From Allacma fusca (taxonomy: Eukaryota; Arthropoda; Collembola; Symphypleona; Sminthuridae), in the NCBI GenBank assembly GCA_947179485.1, contig OX359248.1, forward strand, positions 32,001,378 through 32,065,377: DNA of 64,000 nt. The letters are read 5' to 3'. This document shows, in pieces, positions 1-13,500 of this stretch; position 1 is the stretch's first letter, and the number at the start of each line of letters is the position of its first letter. The position numbers and the translations under genes were made by a program. Under the pieces are notes generated by a model. The model did not search any database. It saw only the letters and a program-made list of their open reading frames with translations, and was not told where the DNA came from.

Positions 1-3000
1 ACATGCAAAGGAAAAGTTCTGAACGGGCAGCACAGCTCTGTTTGGACCAACCAACTCTGGCGTCATCCAGAGTCTAACTGAACGTGTGTGGACGGGGAGG
101 GACAAACAACGCAACCGACAGCTTTTACCATCCTTCTGCTGCCCATATATTCCTACTTTTAAACTCAAGTATACCTGCTTATTTTCTGACATCGAGCCGT
201 TTAAATGCAGATTTAAGGTACCAGAAGGAAACTTCTACCTATACCTAAGTCCGTTCACATACATACGCACACAAGATACACCCCAAGGTAACTTATAGGA
301 AGGTATTCTTTTTCAGACAACAGACACATCTCCTGAACATCAGTCCATCATAAGCTCACCATCAAGATAGGGACTGGTTTCACAGACCCAAGCACATACG
401 AAGAATATTTTGATACCTTGCTCCCTTGCTCTCTCTCTCTCTCTCTCTCTGTGAAAACGTCTTTTGCCGTCACTTTTGTCTTCCCATAGTATAGGTTCAA
501 TCAAAAAAGTCTACCAGAGCTGTCTGCATGCAAATACATACATGAAAAACAGGAGTTTACCAATTCCCTCATTCAAATACAACAAATACTTTTTCCCAAT
601 CACATACACATTCGAAGAACATGTGGTTCTCCCTTGTTCTTGATAAAGCTGGGTGATAAACACTTCCCTTTCATTTGCTACTACTACTATATCTCTCAAG
701 TTTAAGCCATTGCTAGTTAACATTGTTGTACCTGGTAGTGTGTAAAATGTAAATGCATCACTTAATAACGTGATACCTATCACACCTACTGTCCGAATAT
801 CAAATCATATTATCGCTGCATCTGTACATACATACACACTACAAAGACTTCAATTGCCTCCAAGCATCCGAAAAATTTGCAAGCGTGACACTTTATTTGG
901 AGTTGAAACCACAAATTGTATATGCCTCCAAACAAGAAGGGCAGACGCAATCTTCATAATTCGTAGCGTTCCATGCATAATGTAATCTTAATCTCAACAA
1001 GACTTGAAGTTGGGACGATGTGAAAGCCACTGTGAAGCATACACAAATATGTACATAGGGATCTGAGAGGGAGAGAAAAACAAACGGAATTAGCATGACA
1101 ACCGGATTGATTTATGTTCCGTGGTTATGGCTGATTCACCCAAATTAGACTCAACAAATATACGAAGCAAGGTTGTTGCAGGGCTGATGGCTTCATGTGA
1201 TAACTATATTTGCAAAAATAATTTCTAAATTGCCGGTGTGGATTTAAGGGGACTAGTGTGTCCACACTTGAATATTCTATATACAATACTTAATCGCATT
1301 TACTTATTAGTCATTTATCATTTGTAAATGGTAATGCCATGGATGTATCTACCACTACATGTATAAACCTTCTCAAATATGCCAGTGAGGTACATTATGG
1401 ACCCAATTACATGCCTTATTGCAGAAATATTGTAACGTACCCAGTTTTACTGACTCCCTTCCAGGTACATACATACATACAAAATATAAAGACTTATATA
1501 CTTATACGAACGTCACAGAAGATTAAAGTTCACAAGGTTAGAAGTTAGAACAGAACGATAATCTTGTTAGGAGGATAATTACTCAAGGGTGTATACAGAA
1601 AGATATGCACATATACTTGCCCTATGTAAAGTACACAGAGACTACTGCAGCTCACTTATACAGAGAGCCAAGAGTCAACGCTGTGTGGAAGTAAATTTTC
1701 ATGGTATCCTAATTGAACATGAATTTACATTTTAAATGTAAATGTCGCATGGCAAACAATTGGATGCAGTGAGTTTATGATAATAGTGTCGGTTGTTGGT
1801 TTCATAGTATGTTTGTATGTAGATACATTATAACAGCATATCAACAAACCCCCGCGCTGAGACTTATTACAGCACATGATAACATTCTGATATCAGTAAC
1901 ATAGATGGAACAGATATAGAAAAGAGTGAACCCGATCATTATGACCATTTTGCGCCTGTTGTTAGGAGTAATTTAATGCCAATTTTGTAGGTTATTCCTT
2001 CTCGAATTAACTTCATAAATTACACAAAAGACGGTAGTCCTTATTTGTCAGATAACAAGAGCGACTTGAGTCAAACCATGTCCCATGCAATAATAATGGT
2101 TTTGGCAGGGTATCTCAATTGAATTTACTACAGCACAAAAACTCTAACTAACAATTGCTTTTTACTCTCATACTCACTAACAAGACCTTATGCGAAGAGG
2201 CTTCGGAAATTACATTGTTTGTATGCATACACATTTTCCAACAATAAACACAACAGTCCATAGGTTACTTTACTTGGCTGTTATCACTTTGTAGGAGTCC
2301 CACGCATATCAACTGCAATTAATGCCTACATTTTTGATGTAATTATATGTATATCCACGTGTACTTCCAAAGATTTTTTCTGTTCCTACATAGGCATACA
2401 AAATTAAATGCATAATCTGTCAAATCGGTCTGCAAAGGGAAAGATCAAGCATACCGGATGAGACCATACTTCTTCCCTTACACTTTTTTCTAATATTTAA
2501 TCAAATTTTAATTGTGAGTCCTTGACTCGCTCATTTAGATCATAACACAGAAGGTCTCGGAGCTACCATTTATAAGAAGTGATTCTATACAGAATGCGAT
2601 TCCAAGATTTCCAATGTGCTACCAATTATGGCAACAAAATCATTTTCTCAAGTAACCCGAGTACATATGTGGATTGCGTGGTTTAAAGAAAGCCCTCTCT
2701 TAAATACTTTTCTAGCTTGCAAAAAAAACGATATCAAATGATAAGGTATTGTTTATTGCAACAAATTGTTATCGTTTTAAAGATAAGCCTCCAGTGTAGA
2801 GGAGAACAGAGGGATGAGACAACAACGTGTTGCAGGTTGCAAGCAATAAAGGCCATTTCTCAAACCTACACACATGGACATAAACTTAACAAAGTAGTTT
2901 TTGTGTTCACAACTACAAGTGCTAACTTCTCAAAGGATTCTCAAGTGTTTTAATTTAAGAGTTTGATTAAACGGGGGACATACTAATTATGTTCGAACCA

Positions 3001-4413
3001 AAGTATACAACAAAAACCTTCCCCGTCCAACATATCTTCCTCAAAAGGATCTTGAGTTGTGGGATTTATGAATTAACACTGTAGCAGTAAAAATCAGATC
3101 GTAGTACAAGTATGTCTCAATTTGTGTTCGTGTAACTTTTCCATTTAAAGGATAAGCAGCACTGACTTTGCATTTGATACTGAGGATGGAATGTGTATAC
3201 AAGCTGGTCGAAAAGCAGGAAATTGATGACGTAATGTTTCCCTACGATTTCTTTCCTTCACTTGTTTTAAGCATTTTTCAAAAGCGCGTGAAGAATATTA
3301 TCATCGTAAACATTGAGGATTTTATTGCATTACAAAAACCGCATTTAACGTGCTAGTGTTGCATATAAATTTCATTGGGTTAGGAATTAGAAAATATAGC
3401 ACAGGTGTTTCCATTTGAGTGACAGTAGGAGCAATCAAGTTTTTTACTTGACTTCTGCTGCTTTATCTGAATATAATATTAACGTTAAAAAGTGAAGCAG
3501 ATAAAAACTGGTCACTGATTTGTAGTCTGTGGGCAGTATACCCTATAAAATCTGTCATTTTTTCTAATTACTTGAACCCTCCTGGACCTTCTTACACTTC
3601 CAAACTTATTAAACTTTCTTGGTCGGGAAAATTAAATAATTTCCTTGCATATACAATTTCTCATGTTTTTTACTCAACTTGGTGGACTTGATTCAATAAA
3701 ACGTCAACGTCTTGAATTTTTTTCCGATACTTATTTAACGGATGACGCCCAAAATCAATAAAGTATTCATGTACTGTATTAACTCTAGTGTTTTAGTGTA
3801 CGTCCAGGCTGCATACCCCACACAGAATCCAACAGGAAACATTGAAGCAAGCATAGTACTATGTAAACGTGGATTGGACTATAAGCTGTCTATTATATCT
3901 TGTGACATTCTGTTTAAATACGAAGAACTAAATCTAAAGTCCTACGAAAAAAGATGCATGAACTGCTTTTACCAACTTTAAGGAGAAGACAGCCGGATAA
4001 TCCAAGCATGGTAGTTGGTATAGCTCACGGCTCACTTCAGTGATACAGCTGCCATTCATCGTCCAAATTCGAAATCAAACATCTTTTACAAGTTGCTACG
4101 TTCATACTATTACCTGATTGGATGCAGTACAAAGAAATATATGTAAGCAAAGCACATAATTACAAATCTCGAGCGAGACCGTGAAAACGTGACCTGTGCA
4201 TGAAAACACAGACGTAGGATTACATCATCGGCTAAGAAGCAATATCAAGTATCCGTAATGTTTGTTAAAAACCAGAGTGAATACCATAAGAATATTTTTT
4301 ATAGGTAAAGATGACATTCTCTCTGCATGTTACGAACTTGCCACTGTAGTACACTTCTAGCTCTTCCTTATTCATTTTTGTTCCATCTGGAACTGCTTGC
4401 TCAATCGACGGTA
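1..4413. other. Gene-poor stretch, no gene recognised
   Basis: I find no conserved protein block on either strand. The open frames are all under 95 codons, have no family resemblance and lack good flanking splice sites. There is a (CT)n microsatellite at 429-450 and short CATA-type repeats near 1465-1480. Because the phosphatidylserine synthase gene on the minus strand is missing its 3' exons, this stretch may be its long intron, with the remaining exons before base 1. I searched by eye for the conserved block that should follow the last exon found (Cys-Lys-Arg then Gly-Thr-Gln-Cys-Trp) and did not see it. Confidence 0.5.
429..450. repeat. (CT)n microsatellite
   Basis: An uninterrupted run of eleven CT units in otherwise non-coding DNA. 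Confidence 0.9.
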
Positions 4414-4671
4414 TCAAAGCCGTAAAACTACTACCAGAAATAGTAAATTACAAGCAATTAGACAAATCCATTGCTTTGCTGGGAAATCCTTTTTGATACT
4501 TTTAAGACATTCATTAGAAAGAATTGTAAGAGTACTGCTATAAACTTCTACGGCCAGTGGTTTCCGAAAAGTTTTCCAGTAAAATACTAATGCTGGTTGC
4601 ATTTCTTCCGGACTTTTACTCTCGGAAACTTTCTTCAACTCATTGAAATGCCCTTCCCTACTGAATCGCAT
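4414..4671 (-). other. Orphan open frame of unknown origin
   Basis: An 85-codon minus-strand frame starting with Met and ending in a hydrophobic stretch (WICLIACNLLFLVVVLRL) directly before its stop, so it would read as a tail-anchored segment. A second open stretch in another frame follows downstream at about 4320-4425 and includes VPDGTKMNKEELEVYY. The composition looks coding-like, with many Glu, Lys and Ser and no low complexity. It lies about 160 bases beyond the last phosphatidylserine synthase exon on the same strand. A possible acceptor at its start even has a compatible phase, but the protein does not resemble that family's C-terminal half. It could be an alternative terminal exon, a decayed gene, or chance. 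Confidence 0.2.
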
Positions 4672-4830
4672 TACTTTAACGACCTACGATAGGGCTCAGT
4701 TTCCATGCAGGTCAACATATCATAGTAATATAAGGTTTCGGATACTTTCAATTTTTCCACAAAATCCTTTTTATACATGCATGCATCAAAGTTGGCGAGA
4801 AGACCTTAGAAGTTACGGTATGGTACTTAC

Positions 4831-7033
4831 CGTAATGATGGAGCCACGATTAGCGATAAAAGCCCCAACCTATAGAGAACTATTTTGTGGGCTGGTGGTG
4901 TTTCGAAAATATGCTTAATAAAAAATGTGTTGAGCTCAGCAATTTGCCAAAATACGACCAATTGGCACACAGCTACAAGGCGCATGTAGCTCACTGTTGG
5001 ATCAAGCCAACGGACCGGTGTCCAGCTCTCGGGAGTAAATTGAAGAACAGCTCGTTTTAGTTTTTTGGTAGTTCCCTGAATTGTCCTGTAACAAGTGGAT
5101 ATAATATTTGTATTTACTGTAATGGTAGGCAATCAACAAAGACCATAAACAATCGTGACAACATAAGTATTAAAATATCAAAATAAGTAGTCTCAAGAAA
5201 CATCGTACTTAATAGATTCCCATTTGTACTCTCTCATTTCGAGAAGTTTGCAGAGTTTCATGCCAACCCATATTCCGATTCCATTGCAGAGGAAAATGTC
5301 AAGGACAATTGCATCCCACCAGCATTCAATAAAATTCGGGAGAAGATGAGCAAAGGCTACTTCCGTGATTTCCCACGTCACACTAATAGTCCAAAGAATT
5401 CCCACATGACGGACTAGAACTGCTTTTAGTATCCACCCAAGGAAATGAGCAAGGGCAAACACATCCACGTGAGACCAGACACGCTCTACGGTTATTTGCG
5501 AGCAGTTTACTCCGTACTCCTTTTGAATAAGAATATCAAGATTACTGTCCAATTTTTCCAATGAGCATGTCTGCTCCAGAGAATTATTGCAGTCATATAT
5601 TAGAATGTTCATTGAGCTTAGAGCCTTTGTATAAAACCTTACAAGAATACTCCAAGTAATATTTTATACCGAATCGATTTCAGATAAAAAAGGTATCGAT
5701 GCTTATCTTAACAGCTGAACCCACTTAAATTTTTACAGTAACCACTACTATAAGTCTTACAACACCAAATCTTTCTTTTAGGACATTCAAGTGGGCAAAT
5801 TTTACGAGTAGTATATAAATGCTTTACGATTGGTTTTCCAATTTGAACAGCTCGTTTACAGTACAGTCAAGATGAATGAACCATTTTACCTTTTCACTAT
5901 CGATGGAAAAATTTGATAGAGCTGGGTCAAACCACAAGAAAATAGATTTGACAGTCTGATAATTTTGGAAAAGAATAAAGTTCAAAAACATCAAGTAGAG
6001 AACGGAGAGGCCAAAGACCATTCGCCAGATTGCTGGATGAGGCCGAGTAAACGGTCCGTTAGGAAAAGCCAATATTGATATAACAAGAAAGAAGAACACC
6101 ACGCAGGTAAATCCAGAGGTAATATTATCTTGCAAGTCGGATTCATCCCTAAAACAAAAACAAACTCTCCCTGTACACACACATGCTAAATCAAGTTTAC
6201 CAAATAGTACGGCCACCGTCCAATATTTACACTGATTAATCCAACTACGCTTAATTATTTTTCATACTTAATTAAGCCCGCAATCTAATTTTAAAAAATC
6301 CATGCAATCGCATTAATACACAACTACCTTCGTACTTTTTTTTCAACACGGCCAAATTAACTCAAAACTACAATTCCTAGTCACATTTCTGGCATGATGT
6401 AATCCTTCAAACCCGAGGTTTCCCTATCATCCATCACACGGAAATCCTTCACAGTACAAATAAAAACGCATAATATTACTCACGTCCTTCAACAACTCTG
6501 CTCCTATCTCATAATCAACGACGTTAAATATACCCGAACAAAAACCTAGTCACTGCCACAACTCCTAATCTCTATTTGCTCTCTCCTATCTCCGCCAATT
6601 TCCAGGACAATACATCCCAATACCCCCAACAACCAAACCCCACAATAAATCCGAAAACTTCCCCCTCTCGTTTCCCCTCCCATCCCTTCAAAATCCCACA
6701 CCGGGAGTTTCCTCCAAAGAAATGCCCCACTTTAACTACCATCCTGTCCATCTCAAAATTTCCTTTAAAACTCCTCACCATTCCTCCAAACACCCCCAAA
6801 AAACTCCCCACCAACACATTTAAACCCCCAGAAAAAATATCCTCCCAAACTCATACTATTTTATCTCTATTAACTCACCTATTAAAAGCTATATACACCA
6901 GTGTCCCGATGGCAACACACAGTAACGTCAATGTTCTCGGCTCATAGAAGAAATTCAATGACACATCATCCACAGGTTTTTCATTCACAGCCGCAAAATC
7001 CGCTGACCGAGGTGACTTCTTGACTCCCGCCAT
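4831..7033 (-). CDS. PTDSS1: Phosphatidylserine synthase 1-like (5' part)
   Basis: A multipass ER enzyme that makes phosphatidylserine by exchanging the head group of phosphatidylcholine or phosphatidylethanolamine for serine. Coding exons, read on the minus strand: 7033-6879 (start codon, [10 protein letters not shown]), 6148-5890, 5519-5209 and 5085-4831, together 326 codons plus two bases. Diagnostic blocks are [20 protein letters not shown] in exon 2, then [20 protein letters not shown] and LCNGIGIW in exon 3. Residues shown to be needed in mammalian PSS1 are kept: H163, E188, E191, N200, E203, D207, D212 and N217 here, at a constant offset of nine from the human numbering. PSS1-type blocks, not PSS2-type, give the best match. 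All four introns have GT donors (ending GTGAGT, GTAAAA, GTACGA and GTAAGT) and phases join exactly. About 138 C-terminal residues expected from human PSS1 (473 aa) were not found, so the model is 3'-incomplete. Confidence 0.93.
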
Positions 7034-10000
7034 TGCCAATATCCAGGAGGAGATAGCTGTGAAGACGTAAAGACCTAATTGTTAAAGTATTTAAAATCCA
7101 ACCATCAAGTCAATCTCACTCAATCAAAAATATTCCCAAACATTTATACATCATATCTTTTACAAGTGCAGCCTATAATTATCAATCTTACGCAATAAAT
7201 AAATAATCTCCCGATTCTACATACAGAGATATAATAATGAGAGGTTTTTCAAAAGTACACTGGAGGATTCACTATCAAATGGCTGACCACGTGGTTTTGT
7301 GACTACATACCAAAAAATCGATTGGGAAATTCCCTAACAAAAATAATCCCTCAAAAATCCTGAGTTCTGTCCACAAATAAAATCAAGTTAATTAATTATT
7401 TTAAAGAAACTTCTATTCGAGCTTACATATAGGATGGTACTATTTTTTTGCAAACGTGCACACTTTGTCCCGGAATTGTTGCAAGTTTACAAAGTGGTCA
7501 CGTTCTTAACTCTCTCTCTCTCTCTCTAAAATAGTTATTGATTGCGTGTGGTGTGAGATTGTGTGTGGACTAAAACTTCGGGCACAAATTCAAAACTGAT
7601 GACTAAGTGTACGTCAGACTTGTGATTTGTGCACACCCTTCTCCTTCCAGAGTCACGCACCTTCCATTCGCCAATCAGCGAGTGGGCTCCAAACCTTGTC
7701 CAGACCGTTCAAACTATCATCCTTACTCTGCTTCTGCTTCTGGACCGCTCCTGTTTCTTCTGATTGATCCTGATCCTGATGATCTTCTTCCTTCTGATTC
7801 CTCAGAAGAATAGTCTCCTGATCTTCTTTGGAGGATCCTACTCTTTCCTCATTCCTCATCCACACGGAGAGATAAGTGTGACAAGATCCGCTTTCGTATT
7901 TAAACTTGCGACCAAAATTAAATAAATAGTGTCCTACTCTTACACTATATGTACATGTGCCCTAATAGAATTTCCGTACTATATAATTTAAAAATGTAGG
8001 ATTATGTGTTTAAATGTATTATTAAAATTATATATAAATTATTCTTTTATATTTGTGTAGTATTTAATAAGCATGGATCATGTCCCTAGCCCTGAGTGAA
8101 GGAACTGGATGTTGTCCGTGATCGTGCCGGTCCTGGGCTGGAAAGCACGTTTGGGGACTATTAATAACTTTTGTGGGTTAATAATAAGCAGTTTTTGTAG
8201 AGTTTAGTAGAGCTTTTGTTTTTTTTTTGTAAGTTAATAGATTTACTCTGAAGGTTTTTTTGGTATGTATACTTTTTGATACATGTATGATTGGATGTAT
8301 TTGAAAAAAAAAATTAAAGAGATAATCTCTGTGTCAATAGCTTGTACTATGGATTTTTGTATGGAATTGAATGTGTATTTTTGTAGGGATGTGGGTTGTT
8401 GTAAGTTATCTTTTGTTTAGATTGCTAAGGTAGTCGGAATTCTGACCTTGAGGGATAGATAAACTCGGATGACACTGACCAGCTAACTTTGATAGGTTGT
8501 GACTTTGCTATGTAGGGTTTAGGATATTTGTGATGGAAGTGAAAGGTTTTGATGTTTGAAGTGAGTGATAAATTTTTATCTTTTGTGGAAACTATGGGGG
8601 GAGAGGAGTTGTGATTGTGAGGAAGGAACGAAGAAATTGAAGAGATTTGAAGTATGTTTTTTAAGGTAGGAAGTAATTATGAATAGATTTGAATTCAGTC
8701 TTAATTGTGTGGGTGTTGAGTTATTGTAACTTAAGGATTTAAGAGTTTCTTTAAAAGTGGATGAGCAAAATTTGAAGGTACGGATGTGACTTGGTTAAGT
8801 GATTTTGAGACTATAAGTTGTAGTAATTATAGAGTAATTATTAGTGTTTTAAGTTAGGACATGATATAGAAATTGTCAGCAAAATAGGATGTCAATTGGA
8901 GGGCTCCGCTGAGGAAGAGTAGTTTTGTAGATTTGTAGCTTTATGAAAAATGTGTAGGAAAATATTGTTGGGGTTGAAGAGTAGGGATTGAGTGGGGATT
9001 TTTTTAGGGATGGACTTTTTTTTAGGGATTATATACGTAGGGATGGAATTTTGTAAAGAAATGGCTGATGGAGAAAGGTTGGGATTTAATTGGGAGGTGA
9101 TTCAATTTGATGGATGTAATTGGGGATCTATGGGGAAAGTATGGTCTTTTTTTCGTGAGGTTTAGAATCGGGAAGGTTTAGAAAGAGTGAGTGCCGTCCA
9201 CTGTTTGCATGCCAACTAGGGGGTAAAATTAAGTGGGTGTAATAATAATGCCGTAGTAGGATCACAGAATGAATAGATTTGTTTCCGGGAATTATTATAA
9301 CTGAAAGGCACGGTTGAGTTTTGAGGTAAGTCAACACGAGTGAGGTTCCGATCAGAAATACCACAACGGAAGTATCGATTAAAAGTTGTATTTGTTGCCT
9401 CTCCGGTAAGTTGTGACCGACTACGGTTCACATTTCCGAGGTCGTATGCGGGCTGGCTGGAAAATCCCTCCTGCATGCATGCATACGTAGGAAGTCAAAG
9501 GGATTCGGGTTGAATTTGGTTATATTGGAAAGAGTATAGAGTAGATATAATAGTCGGAGCCGGAGCTTGTGCGTCGGTATGTTTTTCTTTAAGCTCCTTG
9601 CTGTCTTGAATGTGGACGTGGAGAAATATGTTTCGCAAGCCCGGACTCCTATTCGGAGAAGACCGGGATTCTGCTTCGTGCACCCTTCATCAACCACTGC
9701 GTGGATATACATACGTATAGGCGATACGGGTGCCCTACCGTTCATGCACCTGCTCTACTTTCCTGTCGTCCATAATTACCAGTATTTACTTATATCTAGT
9801 ACATGGGTATACTGTAGTCAAGGTATTTACCTCTTCTATGGTTCAGTATATGCTGTACCACTTGCAAGTTCAAGACTTTTGGAACTGTTATTGTTTTTTT
9901 TTTTTTGGAAAAATTGCAATATTTCAGTTGTTGAATGTGTTATATAACTGAAATAAAATACCTTGACTTAAATGAGTTACATCCTATGACTATAGATTCG

Positions 10001-10589
10001 TGTAAGGCGCAGAGAGAGGATAATTATAGGAAATGACTTCTGCCGGCAACCTGCATTGCATGGGTTGGTCTATTATTAAACGCCTTAAAAGAGGTTAACT
10101 AATTTAAATGCTCTTGTTTGACGAGTAGCTTTAATGCACTTTCTATATACTCTACTGTACGGCGGTTTGCTCATTGGCAGAAAAAGTTATTTTTATTTTT
10201 ACCGTTCGTTCATTCATCACTAACTGGAGACAAGCGGCTCATTTTTCCACGATTTTTTCAATTGACTGTGAAGAACTCGAATGTATCAAACGAATCTTTG
10301 ATCTTTACTCTGCAAAACATTCACTGAAAAATATGCTCCAATGCTACTTACACTTTCATAAATCATCGTCTTACGTTTTTCTCTTGCGATTGCTTCCTTA
10401 TCACTGGATGCAATTTTTGTATAGCCATAATTTACTGGGTTACATAGTTTTCTTTCATGTTGTGAACTATATTTACATATGTATGTAGGTATATCATATA
10501 CGTATATGAACCACATTCACAATAATGATTAACAAACATGAACGGTCTTTCACTCGCTATACGACTTTTAAAGCATTCCTTTCTCCTTT
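7034..10589. other. Intergenic: upstream of PTDSS1, no gene seen
   Basis: The near part (7034-7900) is presumably the promoter and 5' untranslated region of the phosphatidylserine synthase gene. A charged minus-strand open frame at 7865-7653, rich in Glu, Gln, Lys and Asp, may be an upstream noncoding exon or chance. From about 8080 to 9220 the plus strand is strikingly rich in G and T and poor in C. I see no conserved coding block. The part up to 10589 is where the 3' UTR of the minus-strand RRM-repeat gene should lie. A TTTATT at 10192-10197 would be AATAAA on that strand but is rather far from the stop. Confidence 0.5.
7511..7527. repeat. (CT)n microsatellite
   Basis: A short uninterrupted CT run upstream of the PTDSS1-like start codon, possibly in its promoter or 5' UTR. 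Confidence 0.75.
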
Positions 10590-13500
10590 CTATTTTTTCT
10601 TGGACTTTTTTGATTTTGCAGATGGAGTTGCAGTAGATCCTTCCTTGCTTTTCCCCCCCTTTTTCTTTCCTCCTCCTCCTCCTCCTCCACCTCCTCCGCC
10701 TCCAACTGTATAAAAAATTCGTGTCATTTTTCTGAATGTTTTTGATGTACTGGGTAATCATACACCGTCCAAGAAATTAAACGGACAACTTACTGGGAAC
10801 CACTTTGACTTGGATATCATTCCCGTCTATTTTCAGTTTCTTTGCTTTACCATACGCTTTTGCAGCGGATGTGGGCTTGTCGAATTCAAGAATTGCTACT
10901 CTCCTATTCCATTACGACATATAATTACTGTACAATAGTAATCTGTAAAAAATGTAAATGGCCACAAATTCTTTTCAAGTTGCACTCAAAGTTAACTTAC
11001 TTAGCCCCAACTCCTTGGAATTCGCATTTTTTACAGTCTTCAAACATCTTGATGAGATCTAATCCTTTCGTTGTAACTGGAACGTTCGTTAGCCTGATTG
11101 CTGCGGAGAACAGGTTGGAAAGATTCGAGAAATCAGCTCCTTTAAGCTTCCATAACTTCTTTGCCATTTCCATATCATCCAGTTCCTCGTCGTCCTGCCA
11201 GTGATACATATGTAATTTTTACATATATACAGAGCTTATAATTATATGTAGTATATTTCAGTTTAAGCAGGTAAGATATTTTTTTTTTTCAAAATATCTT
11301 TTGGCGCTCGTTTGCACGGAATTAAATGGGCTTGTCAACAGGTCCCTAAGTTGAGAATTATTGGAATGACCTAAGTTAAGACAGACCTAGGCTTGGGGAA
11401 ATTCAACTTCTCCAGTGTAAGTGAAAAAGATACGGAAAAGGAGGAATTTCTAATGTTGCATTTTGTCACGGGGACCTGATGTTCATAACATTTCAGAACA
11501 CCGTGTTTGTAGCACATTTCAAGGACAATTATTTAAATATACTATCATCTTTCCGTCAATATTTGGCCCGGTAGGAAAAAAAATGACACAACACGAAATA
11601 ATTTTGGTTGTATCAATTTTGAACATTCAGATGGCATTTTTCCCCAAAATTTATATATCCTGGATTTGTCCCACTTTCTGGCTATTTACTGACTTATACA
11701 ATAGACTACTGTTTGGGCAAGAGGGATGGTAGAAATTTCAAAAAATCTGAAAAAATATTTGATAAAACATGGGGAAATTAATGTATTTTGTCATCCCTCC
11801 TTACATAGGCTCGTGGAGGTACATATAATGTTTCTTGGCACAATCACGACTTATGAGCGCTCTTTCTACAAAAGAATCCCTACAAATTATTTGGACACAT
11901 TCCCGTTTAACACTTAAAATCTCTACTCTACATATAATTGTTACAGGGACAAATTTTGCTGTTTTTTAAGGGGTGCTTTTACAGAGAGATTACACACTGC
12001 ATTCCCATGTGAAGCAGAACCTTAAAGAGACATGTATGGTGTAGAAATTCAAGAAAAACAAATAGTTGGATTGTATACTTACTCCTTTTTACGTAATTGT
12101 CAACCGAGCAAGAGATCAGCACGTTGAGTTGTTAGGATCACATGAAAATAATTTGAAAATTATAGTGACATGTGCATACTCATATAGATACGTACATATA
12201 CATACTTAATTATATTTATGCACATGGTTCCCAGAAACTCTTCTTCCCTCATAATCCTCACCCTCTAGGCCACATAAGGCAGTAAATATTTGATTCCCCT
12301 AGTAAGTCGGAATTTTCGAAGGGCTTCGAATTCAACAATTCCATATTCATACACAAAATAATTTTTAAAATAATTATTTTGAAGCTTGTTTGAAGAAAAT
12401 ATGGCCATTCCGACTCTCCTTTATGTTTATTAGCCCTTCCCCATTACCCCAAAAATTGACCATCCAGGTTACTGAATTTTAGAAAATTTACTAGTAGGAA
12501 ATCTGTTTCCAGATTTTGCTATTTGCTAAAATTCTAATGTAATGAAATGAGCATTTTATGACTGACTCCCTTCAACAAGTATTTGTAAGTGGAAGTAATC
12601 ATTTCTAGAAATCCTGTGTAAATACAATTATTGCGGTTTGTTCAGAGAAGCATACCACCGTCAACGGTTTGTGAGCCCGTTTTATCCATATCGCTCTTGT
12701 CAAAATCATTTTTCCTTGATCCAGCATCCGGGTAGTCAAGAATGGCCGTATGCGTTTTGCTACAATGAAAAGGAGATTCCTATCTTTATCAACGTGATTG
12801 CCAGCTAACGTGTAACGTGTTCACACCCGCACAATTAAAATGTTGCTGACATCTGCATGTCCAATGGGAAACCTAGTCAGATGAAATAGTTATACTTGGA
12901 AAGATCTAAAAACCTTACTTAGGACCGACAAGCCAATGGATCTTCTTGGCACCGGGGAATTTTTTCTTAACATTCTTGTCCTTCTTGTCCTTCAAACCTG
13001 TCACTGCAATTTGCTGCGAGGGTAAAAATGGCATTGAAATTGAAAGCGAAAAACGTACTTAATCATCCGAATAGTAGGTCTTTACATTAGGTGAAAGGAA
13101 TCCCAAGTTATTATCTCCCATTTGGGCCATGTCGCTGTCGTCGTAGCTTTTTGAAGCATCAGCGGGAGTGTCGAAATGAACGATGGCCTTGCTAGATATT
13201 TTGGATAATTGGAAAAAAGTAACAAATGGTAAACTAGTTTGCAAACTTTTTGGAAATCATAATGATTCAGAAGCAGACGTTACTGGCGTACCCCCCTTTT
13301 TCCATTGTAACCGCAAGTGCATTAGGGAATTTTTTTTCCAGGTCACTCTCAGAAAAGTTGGAAGGAAGATTCTGAATCTTAAGTTGCTGTAAAAATGTAG
13401 ATTGAGGCACTAGTTTTGACTGATTCGGTAACTTGAACTATTCATTCATAAATTCTATTTGTATAAAAATTTACAGTTTCGGGGTCTCCTCCAACTGAAA

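Noticed and set aside
3420-3500. The hairpin CAAGTTTTTTACTTG as a regulatory RNA
   Set aside because: Short AT-rich palindromes like this are common in this base composition.
5193-5612. The whole 139-codon frame taken as one phosphatidylserine synthase exon
   Set aside because: Homology begins at EYGVNC and stops at ESIK. Splice sites at 5519 and 5209 join in phase with the neighbours, so both ends of the frame are intronic.
6576-6947. A 123-codon Pro-rich plus-strand frame
   Set aside because: It is antisense to the first exon and intron of PTDSS1 and results from the C-rich skew of this strand.
7653-7865. A charged minus-strand frame upstream of PTDSS1 as a protein gene
   Set aside because: It is short and low in complexity (Gln, Asp, Glu, Lys), with no clear splice link to the PTDSS1 start and no homology.
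13059-13085. Extension of the module 7 exon to VKTYYSDD
   Set aside because: The donor right after LSPN (GTAAAG) mirrors the other odd modules and joins the next exon in phase 0; the extension runs into a stop.
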